DNA of 64,000 bases from positions 893,882-957,881 of the forward strand of contig SSNP01000082.1 in NCBI GenBank assembly GCA_006937955.1, in the 5' to 3' direction. The notes beneath the pieces are model-generated. The model saw only the letters and a list, made by a program, of their open reading frames with translations, did no database searches and had not been told where the DNA came from. Below are positions 32,088 to 44,248 of the stretch, one piece after another; position 1 is the stretch's first letter; each line of letters starts with the position of its first letter. Origin of the DNA: Pachypanchax playfairii (Eukaryota; Chordata; Actinopteri; Cyprinodontiformes; Aplocheilidae). A program made the position numbers and the translations under genes.

Positions 32088-32940
32088 TGTCAGGATCTCT
32101 GCTGCTGGTGGGTGGTGAAGGTGACTAATTGTCTTGCAGGGAGTGGCAGCAGGATCATCAGTGGAACCAGGTGTGGATCGTTACCCAGCTCAGGAGAGCT
32201 GGGTATATAATCAGAGGAGGAACAAGAGACAGACGCCAGTTTGTTCCACAATCTTTCGTGGTACAGAGTGGCCTAGTAAATCATTCAGACAGCAAGCCTT
32301 AACCGCAGTATTTAACCTGCCTTCTCTCTCCTTTGTGCTTAGCTCGCATCCAGAAGCGATTGCCTGGATCTCAGTGCCTCAGCGTGGCTGTTTACCCGTC
32401 TGTCAAGGAGGACTGGCTAACCACACGGATGTCTCAAGAGCCTGGTCGCTGGAACAGGCAACCCGCTCTCTCCCCTGGCTCCCTGTCTGTCTCTGGCTTC
32501 TCTGGATCCACACCTTCCCGGTCAGCGCGCTGCTGTCACCCCTGCTGGAACGACGCAGGCACCAACAGCACCCGGACCCGGATCATAAACACTAACTGGA
32601 CAATCTGGATCACCACCCCCGCGGCAGCATCTCAAGGATCCCTCCTCACAGCTGGACGTCAATTCCTCCACAGTGAGTTTAGCGAGCACGATCCCCGCAC
32701 ACCGCTAGCTGGTTCCCAGACTGTCACTAACTCTTCTCTCTCCACAACCCAGGACCGTTCCCGTCTCGCACCTGACCGTCCTGAGCTGATTCACCCGAGC
32801 ACAGTATTATTAGTTGTTGTACACTGTTCCACTGTAAATAATAAACACTGTTTCAACTACACTCTGTTTGCTCGCTGTGTGTCTGGAGTCTGGGTCAAAC
32901 TTGGAGCTCAAACAACCCACCTGGTAACCGCACCATGACA
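32088..32940 (+). mobile_element. Solo LTR (Ty3/gypsy-like) copy 1
   Basis: 853 bases starting TGTCAGGATCTCTGCTG and ending CACCATGACA, flanked by the perfect 5-bp duplication TTACC (32083-32087, 32941-32945). An AATAAA lies near the right end (about 32839), as expected of an LTR. No internal region is attached, so it is a solo LTR. It lies between D3 exons of the mucin pseudogene. Confidence 0.85.
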
Positions 32941-34103
32941 TTACCTAGAATATAAAGATTGAGCGATAAGTAAATAAATGACATGATTCTTAAAACACAT
33001 TTAGTTTGAATTCAGTTTCCTTATTTGTTGAAGACTTTAAAAAATAAGTTGTAGGTGTTCCTATTTGGTCTTACCCCAGTTGAATTCTGATGCTTTTGGA
33101 ACATGTTGCTCCTGAGGATCCACATGGTTCATCTTCTGTGATAACTTGAAAGCTGTTTTATGGAATTGTTATAAACAGAGACATGTTCAGTAAACATTGT
33201 GCCTTTATTTCGCAGAAAACAGAGTCCACAGATCGAATCATATTTCTATAACATTTATACATGTTAAGAGTTCACAATGTACTGTAGGTATGTTCCCAAA
33301 AGTGCTTTGTCATTTTAGCTGTTCGTAATAGAAAACTGTGAATGTGGATTTTTTAGTTTTAGTTTTTTACTTCTGACATTCCAGTTATTGTTCCCTCTTA
33401 ACTAAACCTCTTTAGTATCATCTTTTAATCTTAAACATTTTGACAAATTTGAAGTGTGTTTGTTATAAAAGATAAAGTTATAAATAATATCTTTATGTAA
33501 AAAAACGTCTTGAATACTCATTTTTAAGAAAAACAGTTGGCAACAATGGAAACTTTTAAGGCATTTATTTATCTCAAATGCAGACAAGCTTGTTTTTTTT
33601 CTGAGTCTCTGAATCTGTTTGACTTAGGTGTCTAAAGTCCCTTCCTACTAAAACAGCTGTATGTTTGAATACAGAAATTAAACCTCATTGTTTGTACAAT
33701 AATTTGAGACCAGTAGTCGCATAATTATTAAAAAGAATATAATTTTGTGGCAATAGTTCACTAATATTTCAATTGTTCTGTTAATAATCTTAAAATATAA
33801 ACTAAGCATAATTTCCAAACTAAATATTTGAATTTCCTTTACATGAATTTACCTTGACAGAAACAAAGGAGCCTTGTCCATGAATCTTGTATATCCTTTT
33901 GTCAAATGTTCTGTGATGTCCACTTCCATAAATAATGCAGCATTCTACACATTTCTTTTTTCCTCCTCCCACTTTCCATGTTTGCAAGTACTAAAAGTAA
34001 GTGGAGCGAATTACGAGTACATTCTTTAAATTTAAACTTCAAATAATTGAAAATAATTTTTTGATTAAATAAATTCAGTTTTCCTACTAGTTAAAGCATC
34101 TTT

Positions 34104-34961
34104 TGTCATGTTTTTTGTGGTTTATTCGAACTGCACAGTAAACCCTTACTCCAGACCAACACACAGAAACGGGGATCAGTTGAAGGTGATTTATGTACAG
34201 TGCTGTGCAGGATATATACAGTGGCAATGAATGTGCAGAAGCAGCAGGAGGCAACCCTGGAACGGGTACAGGAGCACAGAAGGGATCCTGGCAGTGGAGG
34301 AGAGGCAGATTAATAACAGATAGTTCTAGGGAGTGATTGGTGATTGTGGATGCTGCGGTACGCTGGGAGTGTGCCCAGAGAACTTACAGGAGCAGGAGAT
34401 GGCGAGGAGCGTGAGGAGGGGTTTGATGAGCCAGCAGCGGTGGTGGTGATCCGGAGGTAGTGGTTGATTGAGTGAAGTCCAGAGATAGTGTTAGAATCCA
34501 CGGGAGATGAAGAGCAGAGGTGGCAGCGAGAGTTAGAACCAGGGCAGGTGTGGACGTCAGAGGGGACCAGAGACAGACAGGGAGACGGTCGTGGTAGCAC
34601 ACGACAGGGGAGCCCGTGTACAAAGTCCTCAGACGGCGCGGCAGACAGCCAGCGCAGAGGCACCTCAGAACCTGGAGAGACGCTCCAGGAGACGGGACTA
34701 GAAGAGGGGAAGGAGAGAGCAGGTTAAACACTTACAAATAGATTAACTGTCCGAACACTCGCTAAGGCCACACGTTACCACGTAAAGGATGTAGAACAAA
34801 CTGGCGTCTGTCTCTGGTTCCTCCTCTGGTTAAATACCCAGCTCTCCTGAGCTGGGTAACGAGCCACACCTGCAGCCACTCATCAGCTGCTGCCACGCCC
34901 TGCAATGAGAGTTAGTGCAATACAAAACAAACACCACACACCAGCTGCTGAGATCCTGACA
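34104..34961 (-). mobile_element. Solo LTR of the same family, copy 2, inserted in a pseudogene exon
   Basis: 858 bases in the opposite orientation to copy 1; on the minus strand it begins TGTCAGGATCTCAGCAGC. The perfect 5-bp duplication TCTTT flanks it (34099-34103, 34962-34966). It interrupts the D' exon of the mucin pseudogene. Confidence 0.85.
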
Positions 34962-35100
34962 TCTTTCTTCAATTACATCTCCGGGCTGGTAGAATTCATC
35001 ATTATGCTGGCAGAGACAGTCGCTTTCAGATTGCACAGTTACCGCTGCCATTGTCAAGCTGGTCTGGTGGACACATGCAGACAGTTGTACACTCTGAGTC

Positions 35101-35334
35101 CTGGGTCCTTAGTTATTCTCAAATACATATAAAATTAGATAAATATTTATGTGCATATACAAAAATATGTATAAACAAGACACAAAAAGTAAGAACATTT
35201 GTTTGGTTGATTATTCCTTTGTTGTTAGCACTTTGGGTGACAGAATCTCAAATCAAGAGTCAAACTAAGATGTTTGGCATGGGTAGGGAAGATCTAACAA
35301 CTTTTTAAAGTAGTACAAAATAATTTTTACAACT
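35101..35334. other. AT-rich spacer
   Basis: Between the first recognisable pseudogene exon and a MITE pair. Further upstream mucin exons, if they existed, are not recognisable here. Confidence 0.5.
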
Positions 35335-35338
35335 TTAA

Positions 35339-35783
35339 AGAGGCCCTTCCATTAAAAACCGTTTTTCTGAAGTTTCTCTTGAATATTTTAGCTCCACAGG
35401 TGTTCTTACCTTCATAGTGGGTGTGAAAACAGATCAACAACTTCTCTTTCAGTTTTAATCTCTCAAACTATGCAGGTGGCGATAACACCTGAGTTCTCCC
35501 GAGTCCGAACGGCCTGTATCTGTTTCATCACAAATCCTTCGTTCGTTAGTATTCGGCAGCTCCCGCAATTGAAACCACGCCTAGTAGGCTGCTTGCTAAA
35601 AGCTGTAGCATAAGATGTAGCAAACAGGAAGAGAGTTCGTCTGACATTGCCATGCACAGCGTGGCAGGAAACAGTATACCTTGCTCTCATAGGCTAGTTT
35701 TTTAGCCAATCTGAGTCCAGCAAATTCGAATAATGAATATGAACGAGCTTCTGCCGAAGCAGCCTGACGGAACCAGCCGAATT
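35339..35783 (-). mobile_element. TTAA-flanked MITE copy 4, truncated
   Basis: The right-type end AGAGGCCCTTCC follows TTAA at 35335-35338. It reads about 445 bases and stops at an internal GAATTTTAA where the next copy begins, so its other end is missing. Confidence 0.75.
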
Positions 35784-35787
35784 TTAA

Positions 35788-36379
35788 AGAGACCCTTCCA
35801 TTAAAAACTGTTTTTCTGAGGTTTCTGTTGAATATTTTAGCTCAACAGGTGTTCTTACCTTCATAGTGGGTGTGAAAACAGGTCAGTAACTTCTCTTTCA
35901 GTTTTAATCTCTCAAACTACGCAGGTGGCGATAAAACCCGAGTTCTCCCGAGTCCGAACGGCCTATATTTGTTTCTTCACAACTCCTTTGTTTGTTAGTA
36001 TTCGGCAGCTCCCGCAGTTGAATCCACGCCTAGCATGCTGCTCACTAAAAAGCTGTAGCATAAGATGTAGCAAACAGGAAGACACGACGTCTGATGTTGC
36101 CATGCGCAGCGGGACAGGAAACAGTATACCTTGCTCTCATAGGCTAGTTTTTTAGCCAATCAGAGTCCAGCAAATTCGAATAATGAATATGAACGAGCTG
36201 CTGCCGAAGCAGTCAAAGCAGCCTGACGGAAGGAGCCGGAACCACCCGAATTTTAATGCAGATTGAAAGGTCTGTTAATAAGTGTTTCCTGACGTTTTTT
36301 AGATATAAAATGTTTCATATTACTGGTTAATACTTAAGAAACAACCACAAAGTCCTGAAATTTGTATGAAATTGCCTCT
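35788..36379 (-). mobile_element. TTAA-flanked MITE copy 5, complete
   Basis: Starts after TTAA (35784-35787) with AGAGACCCTTCC and ends ATTGCCTCT before TTAA (36380-36383). It lies directly beside copy 4 in the same orientation, as if it had inserted into an internal TTAA of copy 4, whose far part was later lost. Confidence 0.78.
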
Positions 36380-36383
36380 TTAA

Positions 36384-36790
36384 GCTATGGTTTTGAAACT
36401 TGTCTAAGTGGATACTCACCGAAAAACATGTTCAGCTTCATATTAAACACTCTGTGCACCTCCGATGGCTTTACAATAGACTAAATAACCTCTGTAATTC
36501 GGGTCGCAACCAGAAGTGGTGTTCTGGTGATTTATGCTGCCCTTAAAGTGTAACTGCACCCCATGAGAAAGCCTAGTCCCTCCCCAAACAAGATTTGAAA
36601 AATCCTCCAGAAGTGGGAGGGGCCCTGATGAACAGAGGGGCGTAGCTGTGTAGAAGATGAGCAGGACGACGAGGGCGTGGGCGCGGGTGAGAGGGGGGCC
36701 AAGCAGGAGGACAGCTAACTTAATTTGACACTGAAACACGGACAGTGACCAAAGTTACGTTGGCAGTGTAGAGACTGATTGATCTGTTGA
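36384..36790. other. Repeat-like spacer
   Basis: About 400 bases with no gene signal I can support. It leads into a coding-like stretch (36790-37045) that encodes an acidic, proline-rich peptide (DPDPYQFEPYPFSAYPG) of unknown origin, perhaps from another mobile element. Confidence 0.35.
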
Positions 36791-37064
36791 GGTGGATGTT
36801 TTCTCTCCTCCGCCGTCACCGGAGGTAGAGGGAGGCTTTATGGAGCCCAGCGACCCTGACCCGTATCAATTCGAGCCGTATCCATTCTCCGCTTATCCGG
36901 GTCGGGGTGGCAGCAGCTCTCCCCAGCTACAACAGCCAGCTCCTTCGCGGGAACCTCGAGGCATTCCCAGGACAGCCGAGGGAATTCTAGTCCGTCCAGC
37001 GCATTCTGGATCTTCTCACGAGCCTCCTCCTGGTGCAGCGTACGATGTTCTCACTATCATGACA

Positions 37065-39620
37065 GTCTGGTCAAGAGATGGACCAAGGCAATCCACTGGT
37101 GTTGCAGAGTGCGTTATGTCATCAGGGCGTCATGCTGGGCCATCACGACCAGGACATTCATGAGCTCCACAATAGCAGTCACAATATTTAGGCACAGGTC
37201 ACTGAACTTGATGCTGTGGAAGCTTCTTCCACTCCAGTTTCCCTCCAGCTCCTACCCCAGCTCCTTGCGCTACCCCCTCACCCACGCTTGAGACATTTAC
37301 CCCCACTCCAGCCAGCTCTGAAAGGGAGGCAGATAGGTGTTGTGGGTTCCTCCTGCAATGTGAGCTCTGTTTCACTCAGGCACCCCAAACTTATCCATTT
37401 TGCAGATTTCATTTTTTGTCAGCTTGCTGCGCGGCTGTGCCCTCAGATGCAGTGAGGCATATCTGACCTTGCATAGTCTGCAAACCTTGTCCTACAGGCG
37501 CTTCCTCAAAGATTTCAAGTGAGTCTTTGGCTGCCCTGACTGAGGTAATGTGGCAGCTACAAGGCTGTAGAGCCTAAATCGGGGTTGCCGGTCTGTTTCA
37601 TCTTAGCTACTGAATTTCATATTTTAGCCTCAATTCTACCATGCTCCTAATGATCCGCTTAAAGATCCGTTGTCTGGGAGGAAGTACCACAGTCTGAGCA
37701 GCTTGGGTCTCTAATCTGCAAGAAATATTGGTGACAAAGCTCTGCATAAAATTGCTAAGACAGGTCAGAAATGTCGCTAGATTCTGAAAAGTCATTACAA
37801 ATAGCAACAAAGTCATTCAGTTGGCAACAGTGGATTCAAGTGCAACATCAAATTCTCGAGAGGGGGCCCCCTAGTGGTGCGGGGCCCTAAGAGGCTGATT
37901 AGTCTGTCTAATGGCTGAGCCAGCTCTGCTGGAGTTGCCATCTGGACTGGGTAGAATATGCTCATGACACACACCTCATCAGCCACAGGTTTACCCCCGT
38001 TTGAAGCTGGGATACCTTCCCCCATTGTTTCCCACACTGGAGGGGAAAGTGGCTGTACCATCTGTCCAGGCCCACCTGCAGCACCGCCGGCACGTCTGGA
38101 GGCAGACCAAAGCAGTGCTACCCTGGACTAAAGAGGTGAACAAGCAGACCATCACAAGACACATGCCCCCCGTTACATCCTGGGGCAAGATGTTTGGCTT
38201 TCCACCCTTTCAAAATAGTACAGGATATTAATGACTCGGCTGTCCATTTAAAACTTATTCCCTTTCTCAAGGTCCACCCAACCCTATCATGTCCACCCAA
38301 GCCCTATCATGTATCTCAAGTTAAGCTGGTAGTTTCTAGCCCATTGTGCATGCCTAGCAGACCCCCGCCGTCCCCGTGGCCTGACTAATCACCATCCCTT
38401 ACATGGTTAAGCACATCTTAGATGTTTGCCACTGAGGTTAGAGTGTCCACCATTTGGTGGATTGGGAGGGGTACTGGCCTGAGGAACACTCTTGGGTGCC
38501 TCAGGCTCTTATTTTGGACCCCACACTTATTTCAGACTTTTATAGAACGCACTTTTATAGAACAAACGCCCTCCTCCACCAGGTGGTGGCCATTGAGGGG
38601 GGTACTGTCAGGGTTGCGGAGTTTGGGGGGGTTGTATTGGTTTTGCACAGGTCTTGTGTTCTCTCTTTGTGGGTTTGTGGCTGTTTTCCCCCTCTCAGGG
38701 TTTTTGTTGTTGTTTCCTCCCTCTAGGGGTGTTCTGAGTTCCCTCGCACCAGCACTGGCACAGCGAGGGAGCACACCTGATACCAATGGGCAGTCAGCCC
38801 AGGAATATACAGTACTTATGTCCTGCTGAGTTGTTGTTTCAATGTCAGACAATTAATGTCGCTTCCAGTGAAGTGTAGTCGCCATTTACCTCTAGTGAAT
38901 AATTCAGTGCTGTGTTTGCTAGGAGTAATCCCTGTGTGTTGTCTTGTTCAAGGGACACTTCCAGCGACTGTTCTTGTCTTTCTGCTGCTCACCACGGCTG
39001 CCAGCTGCGCCCTGCCATGGACATCAACTCTCCTTTGCTCGACTCAGCAATCATTGAACTTGACGTCGCTGGTGTTGACTAGCTTTCGTCAACTTTTGGT
39101 TCTTCCTTGGCTCCTCCTTGGTTCAACTCAGCGCTCCTCCACTTCCAGAAGGATCTTCGCCATGCTTGCTCCAGCTCATCGCTTCATTTACACTGTCCTG
39201 CAGTCCTTCTGCTCACTGCTGTGGGCATTGGCTGGTATCGGTTCTATTTGGCTCTTCTCAGGCTGCCTTCAACACATCTCTACTGGCAGGGTATCATCCT
39301 CCCGTTTGCTCCCGCTCAACGCTCTGCCTTCATAGCTCTCCTCTATACTCCTCAGGTTGGTCTCTCAGTCTGTCTGAAACTCAGTCACTTCCTGTCCATT
39401 TGCACTTCGGAGTTAACATTCTATTAAGGCCTCATGTCTAATTGTTTTTAAAGAAGATCTCTACAGCTTGTTTGTATTAAGTCCCTGACTTAGTTCTTCT
39501 GTCCCCAGTAGTGCACACCTGTACCCTGGGCTCCTGCCTTCAGCGCTGCAGATCTAAATAAACTTTATTTTATTTCACACTCTAGTGAATTTCTGGATCC
39601 CCTTTCTCACTATCATGACA
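37065..39620 (+). mobile_element. Decayed Ty3/gypsy (chromovirus-like) LTR retrotransposon
   Basis: The sequence before 37065 ends in CTCACTATCATGACA, the same as the end of the 3' LTR at 39620, so 37064 is probably the end of a mostly lost 5' LTR. A gag-like start follows (from about 37078, QSALCHQGVMLGHHDQD). Most of gag and pol is missing. At about 38000-38220 an integrase C-terminal part remains (GYLPPLFPTLEGKVAVPS), and near 38454-38560 a chromodomain (VDWEGYWPEEHSWVP). The 3' LTR is about 38606-39620. Frames are broken; it is an inactive relic. Confidence 0.75.
38606..39620 (+). repeat. 3' LTR of the decayed gypsy element
   Basis: Starts TGTCAGGGTTGCGG just after a purine run (polypurine tract, 38594-38602) and ends ATCATGACA; an AATAAA is at about 39557. 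No matching 5-bp target duplication is found because the 5' LTR has been replaced or truncated. Confidence 0.75.
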
Positions 39621-41467
39621 GTTTCATCTGAATCATAACAGCATGTAGAATGTCATGTGAACATTTCATCTACAAGTTTAAAAATAGTCTTTGGCATCAG
39701 ACTTTTCTTTGTTGCTGTGGAATATAAATAAAAATTAGTGGTTATTTAATTGTTTTTGTTTAAACTTTGTGCTCATATTTTCCCAGTATATTAAAGCAAG
39801 ATACAAGCTGTGAATTTCTCTGTTCGTATAATGTTTTACACGGCTAATATAATACTAGAATAATTATGATGGTAATAACAATAATACATGAAAATGTATT
39901 TTGCCTCTATAAAGATAATAGAGAAAATTATGTTACCATTTTTGTTGACAGTGTCAACAAAGTGGTTTTAGCACATCTTACACATGAACAGGTCATGACA
40001 GGTAACTGGAGGGTGTGGTAGTCAAGGTTGACACGTAACTTAAAGAGGTAACTTGAGTTTGACTCCTTTCTGAAACAGTTTCTTTATGATAAATACTTCA
40101 ACCTCAAATCCTGCTTTTATCATAAAAACAAACCCTTGTTTGGATTCATTAAACATGGGTAATGATGAGTGAAAAGTGAAACCCTAAAAAGCAGTACTGT
40201 ACCAAATCTGTATCCAAAATAGGTCAGAAATGAAATCAGTGTAGATATCTTTCTGCAGTGACAGTTACTGGATTTTGACTTTGACTAAAGCATCTATAGA
40301 TTTAAAACTTCTTGCCATCCATTTTCTACACTTGCTTGATCCTTCTCACGGCTGCAGAAGGCTGGCATCTATCTCGTCTTGTCATTGGACGAGAAGCAGA
40401 GTATATCCTGGACAGGTCAGTAGTTCATCAAAGGGCCACATGTTTTGGAACTGTGGGAGGAAAACGGAGCACCAGAAAAAAAACATGCCCTACAACGCTA
40501 CAGAAAAAGTAAACCTACAACCATATTGCTTAAGGCAACAGTGCTAACCTCTAAAATATATCGGAGAATTATTAAATCAATTATTTTCTTTCACAGTTTG
40601 AAATTTTTGAGAGCTATTTTCACTCTGATCAGTCTGATTTATGTACACTTGACAATAATTACCTCATTTATACAGATATAAGTTCTTTAGTCCATGAGAC
40701 ATGAGCAGACAGCTAACAAACCAGCGGCTGATGTAATGAAGAATTCTAGCATTCATATTATTTACTGTCAATGTGAGGCCCCATGGGGGTGCAGCAGGAA
40801 GTTTCTGGTTAATATCTGGTTTCTAAAACTAATGATGAGTTGGTGAGTGCCAGGTTGAGACATTAAGCACAACCGCAACACACCTGTTTCTTATTTCATC
40901 ATTTCTGAGTAGAAATCATGCGTAAACTTCAAGCAATTTATTCTTTGCAACCAAAATGTTGCCTACAAGATAAATGTTATTCAGAAATTCATTAAGTAAA
41001 ATTAGAAAAAAAAAAACTCTGGTCTATCAGTAATGTTTTCTGTATTTAGATATTTAAAATGAGAAATAAACATTTTTCACTCTTCAAACTCAAAAACCAA
41101 AACTACTTTATCTGCATTTGCTTTCAGGTATTTGTAATACATACAGGATGTCTGTTTTGGAAGCAACACCTTTCCACAAAACACGTCAAAGTCCACAGTG
41201 TTCAGTGTTGGAGAAAGGTGACAGAGAATGTTTTCTTTGCATAATTATAGGTAAACTTTTGACACAAGGCAAACAGAACGTTTTATCATCACTTCCCTGC
41301 ACAACAGGTCAAACAGGAGCCCATTACATCCTTGTTAAACCAGGAATGAGAGGAGATAAAGACAAAGTTAAATTTAATCAGAACAATATCAGATACTGAT
41401 CTCAGAGAGATTTGGTTTCACTTGCTTGTAACTGGGTGCTGTTTTATTTGGTGATTATATTACTCTC
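39621..41467. other. Intergenic AT-rich DNA
   Basis: No gene is supported. A diverged retroposon tail lies at about 40314-40437 (CATCCATTTTCTACAC and CCTGGACAGGTCAG, typical of teleost RTE-type 3' ends). Short open frames are inside or near it. Confidence 0.5.
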
Positions 41468-42344
41468 CAGTCTTTAAGCTTTAGATTTAAACTTGTAATT
41501 TTCCATTAACTCAATTGGTTGCTCAAATTGCTGTCACACAACATGCAAATGCATCACGTGGCAGTTGTGCAAGTCATATAATCTGAAAACATTGTGGAGT
41601 TTGATGAAATATTTTAAAAATTGATGTTCGAACACATTTTTAATCCAGTTTGTGTAATTCTTCTGTGGTAAAGTCTGAGCTGCACTCTGCAGTTTAAGGG
41701 CCGTCATATCTTTTATGAAATGATGAGAAATGTACAAAGGTTTTATACAGATAACTTCTTCTTTCTGTTTCACTTGTTTGTGACAAACATGTGTGTCCTC
41801 CCTGAATAAACATGCTGAGTTCTGTTACTGAGAAATAAACCTCTCTTCATCCTCATCCAGTTGGGTGGGGTCCAAAGATGTGTTTACCCTTGGAGGTGCT
41901 CTTCTATGCAGTTACTTAAAAAAAGCAAAATTATTTTGCTGTCATGGCAAATATTCCCAGAACTGTCATAAAGTCAACACATTCACACAGACAAAGTTTT
42001 AGGCTTTTATAATATGCTGTATTATCATCCAGATTCTATCAGGATGCTCCCAAACCCCCCACTGGAGTCCATAGGTTAAAAAAAATGTAATGGACTTTAT
42101 TGTTATGGCCTTTTTATTTCATTTTTGTTTTATATTTCTGAAAAAAGTGTAATTTAACAAATATACTTATTGAACAAATATGCTGCTCAAATCAGCAACA
42201 TGAAAACAATCAACCAGATATTTTGGAAATATTCATAACTCAAGGATCTATAACCTCTTGTTTGAACCTTATCATGGAAAATAAAATACTCCACACCAAC
42301 AACCAACTTGTATATTTATCTGTCAGGGATGCTTGACAATCTCT
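41468..42344. repeat. Haplotype copy without the LINE insertion (false duplication)
   Basis: 41468-42023 matches 42355-42910 and 42024-42344 matches 43928-44248, apparently at or near full identity. The only structural difference is the 1.0-kb insertion in the second copy. A 10-N gap separates the copies. This is the pattern of two alleles placed in series. Confidence 0.85.
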
Positions 42345-42354
42345 NNNNNNNNNN
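42345..42354. other. Ten-base assembly gap
   Basis: A run of ten Ns, a fixed-size scaffold gap, placed exactly where the duplicate copy begins. Confidence 0.97.
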
Positions 42355-42910
42355 CAGTCTTTAAGCTTTAGATTTAAACTTGTAATTTTCCATTAACTCA
42401 ATTGGTTGCTCAAATTGCTGTCACACAACATGCAAATGCATCACGTGGCAGTTGTGCAAGTCATATAATCTGAAAACATTGTGGAGTTTGATGAAATATT
42501 TTAAAAATTGATGTTCGAACACATTTTTAATCCAGTTTGTGTAATTCTTCTGTGGTAAAGTCTGAGCTGCACTCTGCAGTTTAAGGGCCGTCATATCTTT
42601 TATGAAATGATGAGAAATGTACAAAGGTTTTATACAGATAACTTCTTCTTTCTGTTTCACTTGTTTGTGACAAACATGTGTGTCCTCCCTGAATAAACAT
42701 GCTGAGTTCTGTTACTGAGAAATAAACCTCTCTTCATCCTCATCCAGTTGGGTGGGGTCCAAAGATGTGTTTACCCTTGGAGGTGCTCTTCTATGCAGTT
42801 ACTTAAAAAAAGCAAAATTATTTTGCTGTCATGGCAAATATTCCCAGAACTGTCATAAAGTCAACACATTCACACAGACAAAGTTTTAGGCTTTTATAAT
42901 ATGCTGTATT

Positions 42911-43927
42911 AAAAATGTATTAACATTCCGAAATAGCGCTATAACTGGTGGCAGCTTGTTGGAGTAGCTCTGTGACTTAGCTAGCATTTGCTAGCATTTT
43001 TTTATTCTTTTTGAGTATTTCTTGATGGTTTTTTCTTCTGGAAATATTTTCTAAATACTTTTCTTCTGATTTGGATGCTGTGCTGATTGAGTTTTTTGCT
43101 GGATTTGTCACTTTTTTGCCACTTGTTATGATGCGTAACCATGGCAACAAGATACTTGTTTACAAGTAAGAGCAGCTAACTGACATTTCTAAGGCTGAAA
43201 TATTCCTCAAATTGAAAGTCTGGATCCCTGATGAGCTCAAAGAAGAAGACATGGATGCAGAGCAGGAGCAAAGTGAAGAGAGAGAAAGAGGAAGTTTAAT
43301 CCTTCACTTCCATCAGTCTTATTGACAAATGTGAGATCTCTTTGCTAACAAAATGGATGAACTTGAAACTCTGTTGAAATGCAGCATCATGTGTTTCACT
43401 GAGACATGGCTAAAGGGACATATCCTGGACTCCAGTGTGTCTCTGTCTGGCTTTCAAACAATACGGACAGAAAGAGATTTGAAGAGGAGCGAAAAATGAA
43501 GAGGAGTTTGTCAGCTGATCACATCTGCAGTTACCTGTTGGGGGCAGAGCATCAGAGTATGTGACACGAGGAGGCTGAACAGATAGATATGGAGGACTGG
43601 TTCTGTCCTGGAGACTGAACTGGAGTTTCTTGAGTTGATTGTCCAAAGGAGGATGAAGAACATGATGGAAAACCCTCATCATCCTCTTCAGAACACAGTA
43701 ACTCAACAACAGAGTGTCTTCAGTCACAAGATTCTTCATAATCGGCTGCAGCACAGACCGTTACAGGAGATCCTTCCCGTCTACAGCTAGAACCCTCTAC
43801 AGGAGATCCTTCCCGTCTACAGCTAGAACTCTCTATGGCTCCCTGAAGAATAACTGAGCTACAACAACACTTGAATTTCCCTTCGGGGATTAATAAAGTA
43901 TTTTTGATTGATTGATTTGATTTGATT
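42911..43927 (+). mobile_element. Internally deleted LINE copy 1 (insertion allele)
   Basis: About 1.0 kb, absent from the neighbouring allele copy. The 5' half encodes remnants of an endonuclease domain (NKMDELETLLK, MCFTETWL). The 3' half encodes remnants of the end of a reverse transcriptase protein. It ends CCCTTCGGGGATTAATAAAG followed by TTGAT repeats, a non-LTR retrotransposon tail. The middle of the element is missing. A 28-30-base tandem duplication lies near 43760-43830. No clear target duplication is visible. Confidence 0.75.
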
Positions 43928-44248
43928 ATCATCCAGATTCTATCAGGATGCTCCCAAACCCCCCACTGGAGTCCATAGGTTAAAAAAAATGTAATGGACT
44001 TTATTGTTATGGCCTTTTTATTTCATTTTTGTTTTATATTTCTGAAAAAAGTGTAATTTAACAAATATACTTATTGAACAAATATGCTGCTCAAATCAGC
44101 AACATGAAAACAATCAACCAGATATTTTGGAAATATTCATAACTCAAGGATCTATAACCTCTTGTTTGAACCTTATCATGGAAAATAAAATACTCCACAC
44201 CAACAACCAACTTGTATATTTATCTGTCAGGGATGCTTGACAATCTCT

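Larger units (their letters stand above)
29481..35100 (-). pseudogene. Broken gel-forming mucin copy (D'-D3-PTS fragment)
   Basis: Exons collinear with gene A, in the same orientation: D' TIL (34962-35100 plus 34088-34103, split by an LTR), D3 pieces at 33853-33990, about 33075-33170, about 31908-32075, 31480-31676, 31224-31380 and 30961-31068, then a PTS exon from 30851 to 29481. Decay is visible. The D' piece shifts frame. 33853-33990 is 138 bases against 139 in the paralogues. 31480-31676 is 197 against 240. Two cysteines of the C8 exon are replaced (DSSACD, DVGVAW). There is no signal peptide, D1 or D2 to the right, and no D4, VWC or cystine knot to the left, so it cannot make a normal mucin. 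The PTS frame itself remains open, so a low-level or fused transcript cannot be excluded. Confidence 0.87.

Noticed and set aside
32134..32938. Overlapping plus-strand frames of 150-200 codons
   Set aside because: They lie wholly within the solo LTR at 32088-32940 and show no protein domain.
34310..34731. Two minus-strand frames of about 115 codons, Ser/Pro/Leu rich
   Set aside because: Within the second solo LTR (34104-34961), with no recognisable domain.
41534..42660. Identical 79-codon minus-strand frame in two places
   Set aside because: It is the same non-coding allele sequence present twice because of the false duplication; no homology or codon signal supports a gene.
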